This document shows positions 47,001-58,357 of a stretch of DNA of 64,000 nt, in pieces; the first letter of the stretch is position 1; every line of letters begins with the position of its first letter. Below the pieces are notes generated by a model that had not been told where the DNA came from, ran no database searches, and saw nothing but the letters and a program-made list of their open reading frames with translations. Made by a program: the position numbers and the translations under genes. Origin of the DNA: Polytrichum commune (taxonomy: Eukaryota; Streptophyta; Polytrichopsida; Polytrichales; Polytrichaceae); contig OX485808.1 in the NCBI GenBank assembly GCA_950295325.1, positions 12,340,501 to 12,404,500 of the forward strand. The letters run 5' to 3'.

Positions 47001-50000
47001 AACAAAAACCTTGGTAGAGCTTTAACCTCATTCTTCTTGTAGACAAGACCTTCCCGCCGCCAACCAACAGCTCCAGTCACTTGCAATGTGGCATTCACTG
47101 GAGGTCTTGTATCTATTGCCTGTACCCAATGCAAGTATGATATAAAAGATTAAGACATCCTGAGGCCATTACAAGTAGACTTGAAAAGCATATAATTTGG
47201 AAAAAGACATGATTTGTGAAATACACAACTATCAAGGCACATGCATGGAAGGACAATAAGTATGTGTCTTTTAACAGACAATTGCACTTTTGGACTTGTT
47301 TGCTGAAATTAAAATGAAATGAGCAGGCTGAGACCTTTGATGAAAATGGGGAGCGAACGCCTTCTTGAGTGATGTAGAGTTTCAAGATCTCCGGAGATAG
47401 GTTTTGTGGGTAACCAAAGTCCATGATTTCTACACATAAATATACATTCTTCATTGTTATTCCACCCACAAGGAATACTCATCATGCATTGTACAAGTTT
47501 AATGTACGTCCTGGAACTGTCCATAGTTCCATTGACAATAATACAGGAAACATATGTACATAAACACTAAAAGAACTGAAAGGTTTGGAATATAATCTAT
47601 TGAGACCTGTGAACAAATATCCCTGCATAGTTCTAATCACACCCCACAGTTTCCAAGTGACCACTAAGGACAAAGAATTAGGTTTCAGGTATTCCTTGAT
47701 TTCACAATGGATAGTCTACAACACAGGAAATCATCCCAAAATATCAAACTCTATCACTTAATAAAACTTAATGACTTCCCTGCAATTCTGGAAAGGATTT
47801 TGCACTGAAATTATATTCAATCTCTGTATGTATATATCACATCTCATAGCAAAATGGAAGATGCATGAGAGAAGTCCTTGAGGTTCCAACCTGATAGAAC
47901 CCAGAAAACTGAAGATGAGGCTTGGGTTCGGTTGTATTAAGAAGGTTCAGGGGGAAGGGAATGTGCAGTTCCCGAGAGGATAATTCTTCAGGTTGAAAGT
48001 TTCTTTCAGGTCTCAGGATAGAAGACCCCAGGTTCCCACTCCTAAAATCCAGCTATAAGGGCAACAGGAACGCTCATGCATGTAGACTCTAATACATCCA
48101 AAATAAGTATAGTATTTAACACATCACTAGTGACAATGACCCAAACTTAAAACCCAGAAGTAATATTGTACCATCAAGAAGCTCGTAAATGAGAACGAAG
48201 TTGTTCCGTATTGCATCTTCATCAAAGGCCCCCCCAAAGTAAGACTTGAAAAGAGCCACAGCCTGGTACAATCCATAAGCCCCTCCTCCACATCACTTTA
48301 CACTCTCTACAAGCCAATTACCAATAACTGACTATAGGAGGGTGACTTGCAAACGAAGTTTATACGAAACACTAAGCTACTGAATTATATCACTTTGGAG
48401 ACCTTCATAATCAAATCATCCTATATTACACATTTCAAAATGTTCACTAATTCCCTGCTCTAGACAAATAAAAATACATGCTGAGAAGTCAAGCTCTTCA
48501 ATCCATCCACTCCGCACACCCTAACCTCTAAGATTCTTTCCAAAATATATCCTGTGGCAGACCTCTCATTCCTTGCATTTGTCTGCATGCATTTCCATAC
48601 CCGACTCTGCACGACCTTGACTAAAGATTATTTTTACATGCTATCATGGTTAAATATCACCTTAATCGGAAGCACGGTGATAACCAAAACTTGCTGCTGA
48701 CCTGAATTGCAAGAGGAACTAAATTTTCCTTATATCTCAGATTCTCTTAATCCAATAGCACGTTAACCTAGGGTGGCCCAGCTAAATTCATCCTCTTACT
48801 GCTTATTGAACTAAGTTCTGCCGTTTTTTTATAGCGATTTTCGTCAGGAAATGAGTAAAAACTGAACTGAGGTCCGCCACTTTTTAATAAGAGTGACTTT
48901 CGCCTAGATCTCGCGACAAACGACTTGGACCTGGAAGAGGTTGGCATAATTTGCTGAGCAAGGGGCATACCTCGACAACAAACTTGAAGGCGCATGCTGC
49001 ATTTGCATTGCTACTGACAACAGTGACTATATAGACATTGCTGATGCGCATATAAAGGAAAGAGCAACCTCCTATTTGCCTCACTGGACATGTACCCAGA
49101 TCTTTCGTCTGCATTATGTGAGTCCGGAAGGCATCCACCATATTGCCTCTGCATCCATGATGAGCACAAACCCCTCGTGAGACAGGCTTCTCAAACTTCG
49201 CCTACGTACTCCAGCCAAAAACTACCAGAAAACAGCACCCCTAGGGAAAATGCTCTCCTGAAAATTTCAACTAAGCTCTATTGCACTCTCTCAACCAAGG
49301 TGAAGCTCCAGCGTTTTTACGAATGTAAACGCGCAACTTCTTAGTAAGCACAACATTCGACTGATCACTAAATCATCACAAAACCACGCTCCCATCGCAA
49401 ATCTTCCTCCACGAACCTCCGGACCTCAACCCTAGCCATGCCCTTTGCAATCGGGCCCACATACCCCACCTCATCGCCATGGAGCCTATTAATAAGCACA
49501 TCGCTCTCTGAGATTGAGAACGTGCTCTATATTGTAGAATTCCAATACGCTCCATTACTAAATCTCAACCAAGGTAAAGCTCCAGTGTTTTCACGAACAT
49601 AAACCCCCGAGACTTCTTAGTTATTACTTAAGACCTAAACCATAATCCCTTCTGCCTCCACTCTGCCACTCAAGCTCACTAGCTCTCTCTCCCCCTCACA
49701 CCCCCGATCACCAAAATACACACGATTCCCATCGCAAATCATACTCCACGAACCTCCTGACATTCTCCCTAGCCATGTCATTTCCAATCGGGTGCACATA
49801 CCCAACGTCATCGCAATACAACCCGTTAAAGAGCACATGGCCTCTAAGATTGAGAATATGCTCTATATTCTAAATTTCCAATAAGCTCCATTACACATTT
49901 CTCAAGTGAAACTCCAGCGTTCTCACCAGAGACTTCTTCGTTATTACTAAAGTCCTAATACACAATCCCCTTCTACCTCCACTCTGCCACTGAAGCTCAC

Positions 50001-50217
50001 ATGCTCTCTCTTCATCTCACCCCCAAAAAACTCCTCTCACACCCGATCAGCACAGAAACCATTGCAAATCATCCTCCATAACCCTTGCGACCTCTTAACC
50101 CTAGCCATGCCATTTGCAATCGGGTTCCGCATACCCGACGTCATCGCGATACAGCCTGTTGATGAGCACGTCGCCTCGCAGATTGAGGAAGTAGATGGCC
50201 GACGCCGCCACCGGCAT
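44058..50217 (-). CDS. AP2M: AP-2 complex subunit mu, 13 exons
   Basis: The medium subunit of the AP-2 adaptor binds tyrosine-based (Y-x-x-hydrophobic) sorting signals of cargo during clathrin-mediated endocytosis at the plasma membrane. Exons: 50217-50135, 49148-48971, 48262-48172, 47429-47335, 47119-47027, 46605-46557, 46290-46152, 45781-45665, 45452-45362, 44886-44744, 44600-44486, 44312-44268, 44138-44058. All introns are GT-AG and all phases agree, giving 439 residues, the usual family length. Residues 1 to about 140 form the longin-like core ([34 protein letters not shown]). Residues about 175-439 form the mu-homology domain ([33 protein letters not shown] at the C terminus). The start is fixed by the conserved N terminus. 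I see no lesion, so this is a functional host gene. Confidence 0.97.
49225..50217 (-). repeat. Three tandem copies (about 335 bp) covering AP2M exon 1 and flank
   Basis: Blocks such as CGCAAATC followed by CTCCACGAACCTCC, CTAGCCATG, GCAATCGGG and CATACCC recur at a spacing of 338 and 330 bp (CGCAAATC-like at 49395, 49733 and 50063). The outermost copy contains the real first exon, 50135-50217. The two inner copies keep a decayed version of its 3' half (about 49455-49530 and 49790-49855) with frameshifts, and they diverge before the start codon. They now lie inside intron 1. Confidence 0.85.
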
Positions 50218-50996
50218 TTTGGCGACCTTATTAGCCTATCAAACCACGATGATTTTGTGCGCTCCCGATCCCTGGCTCCTTGCGATCCGTGCTCGCTTCA
50301 GTGTCGTCTCCGAGCAAGGAAGGAAGCTTGTTTCACGAAATTGCTCTTCTTCTGAGAGTCTTCTGAGTCTTCTGAGTCTGCCTCCCAAGAGCGAGGCTTC
50401 GCCAAGGGCTTACGGGGACCTGGTGATCCGGCGGGTGGGAAAACCCCCTCACCCGGTGGTTTGTCGGGTGGGCTAAGGACAAGGCAATACCGTTGGAGTC
50501 GTCTGACCGTGGAGCAAGGCTCGTTTGTTTTTGCGTGGGAAAGTGACACTTGTGTTGGAGTGTTCCCTTTACAACTCCATTGGAATTAGAGTAGAGTCGT
50601 CCATAACCAATCACTTGAGAGATTCAACACCAAATCTGAAGAAGTGTAAGGTGGTGTAATTTTTTCTCGTGTGAAAAGATAGATTTCAAGAAGATTGCAA
50701 ATATTTTTTGGTAATTTTATTCCTTACTTTGAAGTTATTATGAATTTTTGAAGCCAAAAGTTGGCCCGAACATATTACATATTACTAATGTTTAAATTTT
50801 GCAATAACCACTCATTTGAACTACTCATTCATCCTTGTTTAGCATTCAAAACAAGGACATATGTCATGGCACTATTGGTTCCGGCTTGATCAAAACTATG
50901 GCACCTTATAGATTCTCGATGGGATCCTAATCAGGAATAGGTGGTTTGACTATAGGTTTCCTTTCCTATTTCGTAATGTAGCATTGGGTACACTAA

Positions 50997-51360
50997 GGGT
51001 CAGTTCACATGGGGTCCCAAGTTCTAGGATGGATGCAAAATTCCAAGTTTTGAGCCTCAAGGAACCATTAAAATATGGTTAATTATCCAAAAAAAAATGT
51101 AGGACTTGTGTTAAGAGTTGGGTTTAGCTTTGTGCTCAACTCAACTCTCAACAAAAGCCCCAAACCTCACCTCCCAAAAGTGTTGTTGTGTAGGCATCCA
51201 AGTCATAATTGGGACTTGGGACTTGGGACTTGGGACTTGGGACTTGGGACCCCATGTGAAGTCATCAATCCCAACTTCCATGCCAACAGCAGTTGAGATT
51301 GCAAGGATCAACCTCAAGTGACTTGGGACTTAGGACTTAGGACCCTATGTGAAATGGCCC
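50997..51360. mobile_element. Tourist-like MITE, second family member
   Basis: The left end reads GGGTCAGTTCACATGGGGTC and the right end, inverted, GGGCCATTTCACATAGGGTC, over 364 bp. TAA is duplicated at 50994-50996 and 51361-51363. The inside carries five head-to-tail copies of GACTTGG at about 51210-51247. The GGGCC-TTCACA ends resemble those of the MITE at 39709. Confidence 0.85.
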
Positions 51361-51895
51361 TAAATAATCTTATTAGTGTGGGTGAAGAAATAGTGTGGAC
51401 ATATTTAACATGGGACCACTCTAATCGTTAACAAAGTAGTAGGTGTGGGTTGAAAGCTAACATGGGTAGAAAATATAGTGGCTTGAGGTATTTTATGTGT
51501 GGGTTAAAGATTAGGGTAGTTTATAATTTTATAATTTTAATACTTAAATATAACACTATAAAATGTTGACTAGGGCCAAATTGTGGTAAAGTGAACAAAA
51601 AAAGAAGTATGCCCTTCCATTGTGATCTAATTTTCATATATATTAAGGGGAGTAGGCTCAATTCTATACAAAATATCATTTCAAAATCATGAAGCCCTCC
51701 AATGGGTTTGAACCAAAAAAAGTACAAAATTTGTACCTCATTAGTATTATGGAGATTCATTTTAAAACAAATGCTTCCAAATTTTTTGTTTAAAAAAAAT
51801 ATTGCATCTATCATTATTAGGGAGTTTCATGCAACAATTGATAAACATTTAAAATTCTGATATTGAAAAAAATGATAAAATGTTAGTTATTACCT

Positions 51896-52165
51896 TACAA
51901 GCTTATAGGTGATGTGGTTTATCCAATGAGACCATGATTATATTCTCCTTTCAAAAGTGGGAAAAATGGATTACCTAGAGCAAAGGTACATTAGAATTTT
52001 ATCCAATCATCAACAATAATGGCGGTAGAAAGAACTTTTGGTGTATTGAAAGGGAGGTGGAAGATTCTATTGAAGAGAATTGACATGTCTCTCCGACATG
52101 CACCTAATGTGGTTACCCCTTGCATTTGTCTTCATAACTTGTGCATAATACACCGAGACAAATGA
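51896..52165 (+). pseudogene. PIF/Harbinger transposase, C-terminal remnant
   Basis: After an early frameshifted part (LIGDVVYPMRP, then a stop at about 51932), a readable stretch at about 52020-52165 gives AVERTFGVLKGRWKILLKRI, then VVTPCICLHNLC, then a stop. These are the conserved last blocks of DDE_Tnp_4 (HARBI1-like) transposases. The catalytic N-terminal part is not recognisable. The remnant lies 0.5 kb from a Tourist-like MITE of matching superfamily. Confidence 0.8.
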
Positions 52166-52859
52166 ATGGACAAAAGAAAGAGAAACAATTATACAGATAG
52201 AGAGTACAAATTAATTGGGATAGCTAGAGAATACTGATATATTCACGGCAACCATACAAGTTGTAAAGCACAAGAGAAGATACTTGAAAATTGATGAGAT
52301 TAAAACAAAAACTATACAAATTGAAGACCTTGAAGAAATTGTTGTAAATGAATTTGAAGATATAGAAGAAGATGAAGATAAAAGTGCGGAAGTTGTAGAA
52401 ACCAAAAAAACAAAGATGCTAAAATAAAAAAGATTGTTTGTACAAGCTACACAAATACATAAATTACTAGCTCAATTTTTTTGGGAAGCACATTTGAGAA
52501 TGGAGGGAATATTTTTCTTTTTCCTCATGATTACAATGCATCTGATTCAAAAGAGGATTGACTTTAAAGTTTGTCTATAAGTCTATCAATTTTTCAGTCT
52601 ATCCATTCTAGTAAAGCATTGGTTTTTTCAAAAAAATTAACTATGATTGAACTATTTTCAATCATTTATAAAAAAAATTCATAGCAAAGCTCTTGAAAAT
52701 TCTTCTTGTCGACTTTGATTGTTGAATTTGAAGTTGTAGTCGTAGTTGGAATTGCCTTTTAATGTTGATCATTCTCAATGTTTGTGGTGCTATCTTCGAC
52801 ACTAACATAATCATTAGCGGACGTTGTTACATACTTCATCACAATTATAGTTTGATGCT

Positions 52860-53613
52860 ATCATTGATCAAAATAATGATGAAACTTACATGCGTGACGA
52901 TCTGATTATGAAATTTCAAATTTTTTTTCTTTATAAAACTTGTATAAGGTATTGAATTTCTTTTTGCAACCCTCAGTAGTTTGATTTAGTCATGACTTTA
53001 CCGCAATAAAACGAACATCTAATTTCAACCAAATATCTACACCTGCACATCACATGCATTGGTTGAATACATAATAGAAAAGTAAATCACAGTAATTTTT
53101 TGGGTATAATTACTACATATTCGATGCATTGGATATTGTGAATATGATGGAAAACTTGGAGTACCTCTGAAAGTGACTTTCATTCATGCCCACGAGATGG
53201 GGGCATCAAATCCTAGCTAAGGACAAAGAATCCCCTTCCGGTCCCTCTCAAGGTTGGGGGGGAAAGGGGGGAATGGGGACGAGAGGCCAAGGCTAAATTG
53301 GCCACATCTGAAATCGATTTAAAATAAAAATAAAAATTATAGATGCAAAAAATTCACCTTGTTTCTTTACATTCTCCACAAATTCTGGTTCCATCTCACC
53401 GCGCAACGCAATCATCGTCTCCACATCACATTCCTTCCAATTCTTTGAGTCAAATTCTTCATCTTCTTCCACGTCCTTCACGTCTTTTTTTCGAGATTTT
53501 TTTGAAGTTGTGACTCATTTTTTCTTCAGCGCTGGTGGAACTACAATCTGCACATCCTCATCACCAAATTCTTCCATAATTTTTCTCTTCAAATTACTTG
53601 CATACATGTCCAT
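52860..53613 (-). pseudogene. Myb/SANT-like protein remnant (Harbinger companion gene)
   Basis: On the minus strand, exon 1 runs from ATG 53613 to about 53357 and contains VPPALKKK followed by a TGA at about 53512, then VEEDEEFDSKNW. An exon at 53042 to about 52860 reads DIWLKLDVRFIAVKS, a stop, then EGCKKKFNTLYKFYKEKK. This Trp-spaced, Lys-rich pattern resembles the Myb/trihelix DNA-binding protein that PIF/Harbinger elements encode beside their transposase, often in opposite orientation as here. At least two in-frame stops make it non-functional. Confidence 0.55.
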
Positions 53614-55358
53614 AATCAAGAGAGGTAGAAGAAGAATATGACTTTCACGAGGTGGTTGAAAAAATTCGGGGACCCCTACATTACCTACATCTTCTTGTAA
53701 AGGAGCTTGAAAGGGCTAAAAAGTATGAGTTTGAGCACTTTGGTACCTTTGTATCGCCTCATACACTTCAATAGAATTCCATCCACTTCTTTTGAAAAAT
53801 CCTTTCATGCTATCCCTACAAATGGTAGCAATAATTGGACAAGCGCAAAAAAGATCAACAAGAGAAGCCCTAAGGAAAAGAAAGAGAGACAAGGAGAAGA
53901 GAGGAGAGGATGAAGTCACGATGAACCATAAGAGCCGTTCAAATTTCCACATAATTTGACGAATCTGGTTTGTTGAAAAAATCATATTTTAATGGAGGAA
54001 AATATATTTTTTTATTGAAATCTGGCATTGGCTCCCATGCCAAGAATTGGCCTTTCATTTTCGGTGCATCCAATTCAACAAGCTCGGGCCATGTCATATC
54101 ATGTCTTTTTTTATTAAAAAAATCATACCACCAAATCGGCCCGGCCTCTAGGTGTAAAGGGGTTGGGGCCAATTTCAGCCTTTTGACCAATCACAAGTGA
54201 GGATTTCAAGCCTCTTACACAACGAATTGGCTTGGCCTCTAGGTGTAAAGCAACCTTTAGTTGTAACAACCTTCCACCCCTCATTATCACATTCAATATT
54301 TGCAATTATGTACATGACCTCAAATCCATTCACCATCTACTTGACCTTGACATCCCAAATTTTAAAGAACAAGGCCTAATGGGAATTATCTCACCAAATG
54401 CCATCAAATACCGCACCCACATTATTTTAAGAAATGTTAACTTGAGAAGTAAAACCCATGTTACATTAGACTAGTTCACCACATTCATGATTGATTCCTT
54501 ATAAAATTACATTACACCATCCCCCTCTACCATTTCCTAAAATGGAAAGATGGTGAACGGACCATCACCACGTCGGTTGATAAATAATTAACATTTCTTG
54601 TTTTCTTATGATTGTTAGGCTTGCAATTTGATGTGAGTCTAATGGGAGCCCAAGTCACTTATGATACAAAATTGGTGCCATGAAAGAAATGACCCTTGGA
54701 ATTATGGAGATTTTTTCTTTTTTCTTTTTTTTTGGGGGAAGGGGAGATAAACTAGAAAGAGAATCTTGCCAAGTCTAGAACAAGGAGGACAAAGAAAGAA
54801 AGAAAGAATCCCAAGGACTTGCATACACGTGCATATTTGTCCTCACGTTGAACCCTAGCCAAATCTACGAGGATGAATGACGTAAGATGATTATAATGGG
54901 ATCAAGAATTGCATGTCCAAATAGGTAACTATCCACTTGAGGACTAATGGGGAAGGAGGTGCGATGTTGAAGAAAACAAAGAATAAGAGATCCAACTCAA
55001 AATGTACTAAGGGAATTGATATTTTAAAAAGGTTGCGGGAAAGTTGAGTTGAATGGGACATTTCTTTGTCAAGTTGTGAAGAATAAATATCCACCCCTTC
55101 CCCCACCCCCCTTCTTTGTTTTGATAAGCCACTCCTCCTTGGTGACTATCATCTTAGGTGGATCCAATTATATGTGGAAGCATGCAGTGGAGACACATGA
55201 CAACACTCATCAACTTGAATTAATAATCAATTCAAAAGGAGAACAAGATAACAACTTACCACGAATAGAGGGGATTCCGTTATATGCAATTGGCATGGGT
55301 ACAACCCCACAAAGGCTTAACAATGTCATGCACAAAAAATTTAGTGATGTACATCATA
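53614..55358. other. No gene seen
   Basis: Several short open frames occur but none has a recognisable motif. A GGCCTCTAGGTGTAAAG block occurs twice, at about 54145 and 54234, as a short direct repeat. Overlapping fragments of older elements are likely. Confidence 0.35.
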
Positions 55359-55523
55359 ATTTAGTAAACAAACGGGACGTTTAGAGTCTCTTTAGAGATT
55401 GAATAGAAGACCAGTTTACATTATACAAAACAACAAAAATCATAACTTAGTAAAACAAACAAGATGTTTAGAGTCTCTATAGAGATTGAGTAGAAGACTG
55501 GTTTACATTATACAAAACAACAA
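55359..55523. repeat. Two tandem copies of an 84-bp unit
   Basis: TTTAGAGTCTCTNTAGAGATTGANTAGAAGAC and the following TTTACATTATACAAAACAAC occur at about 55380 and again at about 55467. The copies are nearly identical. Confidence 0.85.
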
Positions 55524-55761
55524 AACCATTTCTTTCTATAAAATAAAATGAAAAAAGGGAAAATAGAAAGATCTTGTTGGAAGTTGGAATCGACCTCCAT
55601 GATAGGACAACTGACCACTAAAATTGAGGACTTTGCGATGTTCGAGGCACCATGCATCGTCATGACCCACCGACCATCCCCCACCCCCCTTGGGTTTATC
55701 AAGCTCAATGGCGGGCATTGTTGCCATGAGGGCAGGCGCATCAAAAGCCGGATGTACAGTG

Positions 55762-55980
55762 TTTGGGGAGATTTTTGGGCATAATCGATCAGTCGAGATC
55801 CTCGTGTTTCCAAGTCCAACCAGTTACAAGTTGACATCTTTCAGATTTTTCTTTAGTATTTTGAGGCATATTCTCTAAATTCCTCTCAAACAATTGTTGA
55901 TTCTCCTGAAGTCTTGTTTCTCAAACTCAACCGGTTCATCTGTTGTAACTAGCAGTTGGTTCTCCTCGTTCATTGTGGAT
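55762..55980 (+). repeat. Dispersed repeat, copy B
   Basis: This matches 1685-1905 block by block (GGGAGATTTTTGGGCATAAT at the start and CAAACTCAACCGGTTCAT near the end). It is in the same orientation. Confidence 0.6.
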
Positions 55981-56098
55981 ATATATATCTCTGAAATAAG
56001 AGCACCAGCCAGGTGTTATGAGCAAAAAAGCGAGCACTGTGGGCTTCTTCAATTTCCTCTATTAGTTTGAGTCCAGCTTTGAATCCATGGTCCTGTAA

Positions 56099-56755
56099 GT
56101 TTAGCTGCTGATCAAGGTGGCCGTGATCCTCAATTACTTTTGGCAGTTCATATTTTTCCTCCTGCTTCGCAAGCTATAATTTGGGTCAACCTGTGTCAAC
56201 ATTTCAAGCAAATAAACAGGTGAGTTGGATGCATGTGAGTTTTGAGCTGTGATTTCAGATCAAGAATTGCCGATTTCTTTAGAACTAGATCCCAGCTGTA
56301 TTCTTCTTCTTGTGTTCAAGTTTAGCTGCTGATCGAGGTGGCCGTGATCCTCAATTCGTTTGGCAGTTCATATTTCTCCTCCTGCTTCGCAAGCTGTAAT
56401 TTGGGTCAACCTGTGTCAACATTTCAAGCACATAAACAGGTGAGTTGGATGTGAGTTTTGAGCTGTGATTTCAGATCAAGAAATTCCGATTTCTTGAGAA
56501 CTAGATCCCAGCTGTATTCTTCTTCTTGTGTTCACGTTTAGCTGCTGATCGAGGTGGCCGTGATCCTCAATTCGTTTGGCAGTTCACATTTCTCCTCCTG
56601 CTTAACAAGCTATAATTCGGGTCAACCTGTGTCAACATTTCAAACACATAAACAGTTGAGTTGGATGTGAGTTTTGAGCTGTGATTGCGGATCAAGAATT
56701 GCCAATTTCTGTAGAACGAGATCCTGGCTGTATTCTTCTTCTTCTTGTGTTCATA
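56099..56755 (+). repeat. Three tandem copies of a 216-221-bp unit
   Basis: TTTAGCTGCTGATC recurs at 56101, 56322 and 56538. Each unit continues through GGTGGCCGTGATCCTCAATT, GGGTCAACCTGTGTCAACAT and ATCCCAGCTGTATTC with few changes. No open frame of note runs through it. It may be an element leader or subterminal region. Confidence 0.92.
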
Positions 56756-57898
56756 ATTGAGGTCGTGTGGTGGGAAGTGGACTGCTTATTTCTGACCAAG
56801 GGATCTTAAGGTTACCAATAATTCCTCGTTACGCTTAGATTTTTGTTGATGTCATCAAGACATAACCGTTCACTCATTCAGGTGGACAGGCAATTTTAAC
56901 AGCTCCTGAATGTGCTTTTCTATCGGCCACGCACGAGCATATCATCCATAGCCTTTTGGTCAGGTTTTGTCTATGAGCACATTGGCTATGTCCCATAAAC
57001 AACTCCTGTTGGCGGATGTCTTGGTGCCAGCATGCACAACTTGATGTCATGGTGGATGTCCCATGTGTTTTTTTGTCCATGTAAAGAGCAATGTTTTCCA
57101 TACTTCTAGTTTTTGTTTATGAGGGATTCGTGATGCTCCATATACTGCTTGAGTAGATGGATGTCTCATGACTACAACAACACATCATCCACTCTCCTCT
57201 CATTGGTTATGGGTTCCATAACCAATCTCTCATTCAAGAGCAGAAGAGTTATCAAAACATGTCATAATTTTTCATTTATGGAGGCACGATATTGTCCATA
57301 ATTCTCAAATTATGTCCATGAGTTGATTGGATTGAGTAACAATCGTATCAAGTAGGTAGATGACCTGCCACTCCCACAACTCGTCATCCACCCTCATCTC
57401 GATTGTTGTCCAGTGTGTTTAAACTACCCAATGTGGTACTTGTGAGGGGACCTACTAAAGAAGATGATTGCCTAATTTAATTTGCATACATGCTAACCAT
57501 CTTGGATTGGTATCTTCTTTTTTGATACCATTCAAGTGTCTACATTGAGGATTCCACATATTTTGATATCAATAAGCTAGAATTGATATTTGGCAATAGT
57601 TGTGCTTTTGATATTATTCGGGTCTATATATCATTAAAGAACCTTCACACTGAGGTAAAATCACTGTACAATATCAATATGGTTAAGAATGGTAAGAATG
57701 ATTAAGAATAATAATATTGACCCAAATAATATACATGTAAACAAAGATTCTCTCCCTTTGACTTACCCACAACCAAATTCATTGATACCAAAATTTACTA
57801 ATTAATGTTGAGTATGAATACCATGCATTTGCCTATACACTAGTCCAGAGTTGGTGCTAACCTATTGATCTCTTCTTCTTCTTCTTCTTCTTTTATCA

Positions 57899-58357
57899 AT
57901 GTCCATAGGCATAAAATTTGAACAAGTTGTTTTAACGCCACAAACCCAAATGTCGTACTCGGTGGGTGGTGCGTCTGGCGGGGACGCAACCTTGAACGAG
58001 GGTTTGAAGAAAGCATGTGATGAGTTTTGCCGACAATTTCAGGAGTCGAACCTCCGGGGCTCCGAGCTCCCGAGCAATGCGGACCGGGAGAAAGCCAACC
58101 AAGCGCTGGTGGAGCACCTCCGAGCCGCATACCCCAAGTATAACGTCATGGTGGTGCACCCACGGCACTCGCAAAGCTTCGAGGATTGCTCGCACCTCGA
58201 GCTCTCATTCTCCGAGTTTGGAATGAGCCATAAATTCCAAGTGTACGTCTTCAAGCGCGGGAGCTTCACTTTGCACGGCGACGGTGGCTTGATAAATTGG
58301 TGCTTTGCGGGGAACTTCACCCGGAATGACAAGCATTTAACGTTTCATGATGTGTGA
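57899..58357 (+). CDS. Single-exon protein of unknown function, 152 residues
   Basis: An intact frame starts at ATG 57899 just after a TTC microsatellite; an in-frame ATG at 57953 is an alternative. Codon use is more GC-rich than the surroundings, which supports a real gene. The product has a helical N-terminal half and a C-terminal half with alternating hydrophobic residues (HKFQVYVFKRGSFTL) followed by GDGGLINWCFAGNF and a closing HDV. The G-D-G-G-x-I-N-W pattern looks like a conserved motif of a small stress- or defence-type family, but I cannot name it. There is no signal peptide and no membrane segment. A TATATATATA stretch after the stop, at about 58437, is in the downstream region. Confidence 0.65.
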   Translation: MSIGIKFEQVVLTPQTQMSYSVGGASGGDATLNEGLKKACDEFCRQFQESNLRGSELPSNADREKANQALVEHLRAAYPKYNVMVVHPRHSQSFEDCSHLELSFSEFGMSHKFQVYVFKRGSFTLHGDGGLINWCFAGNFTRNDKHLTFHDV

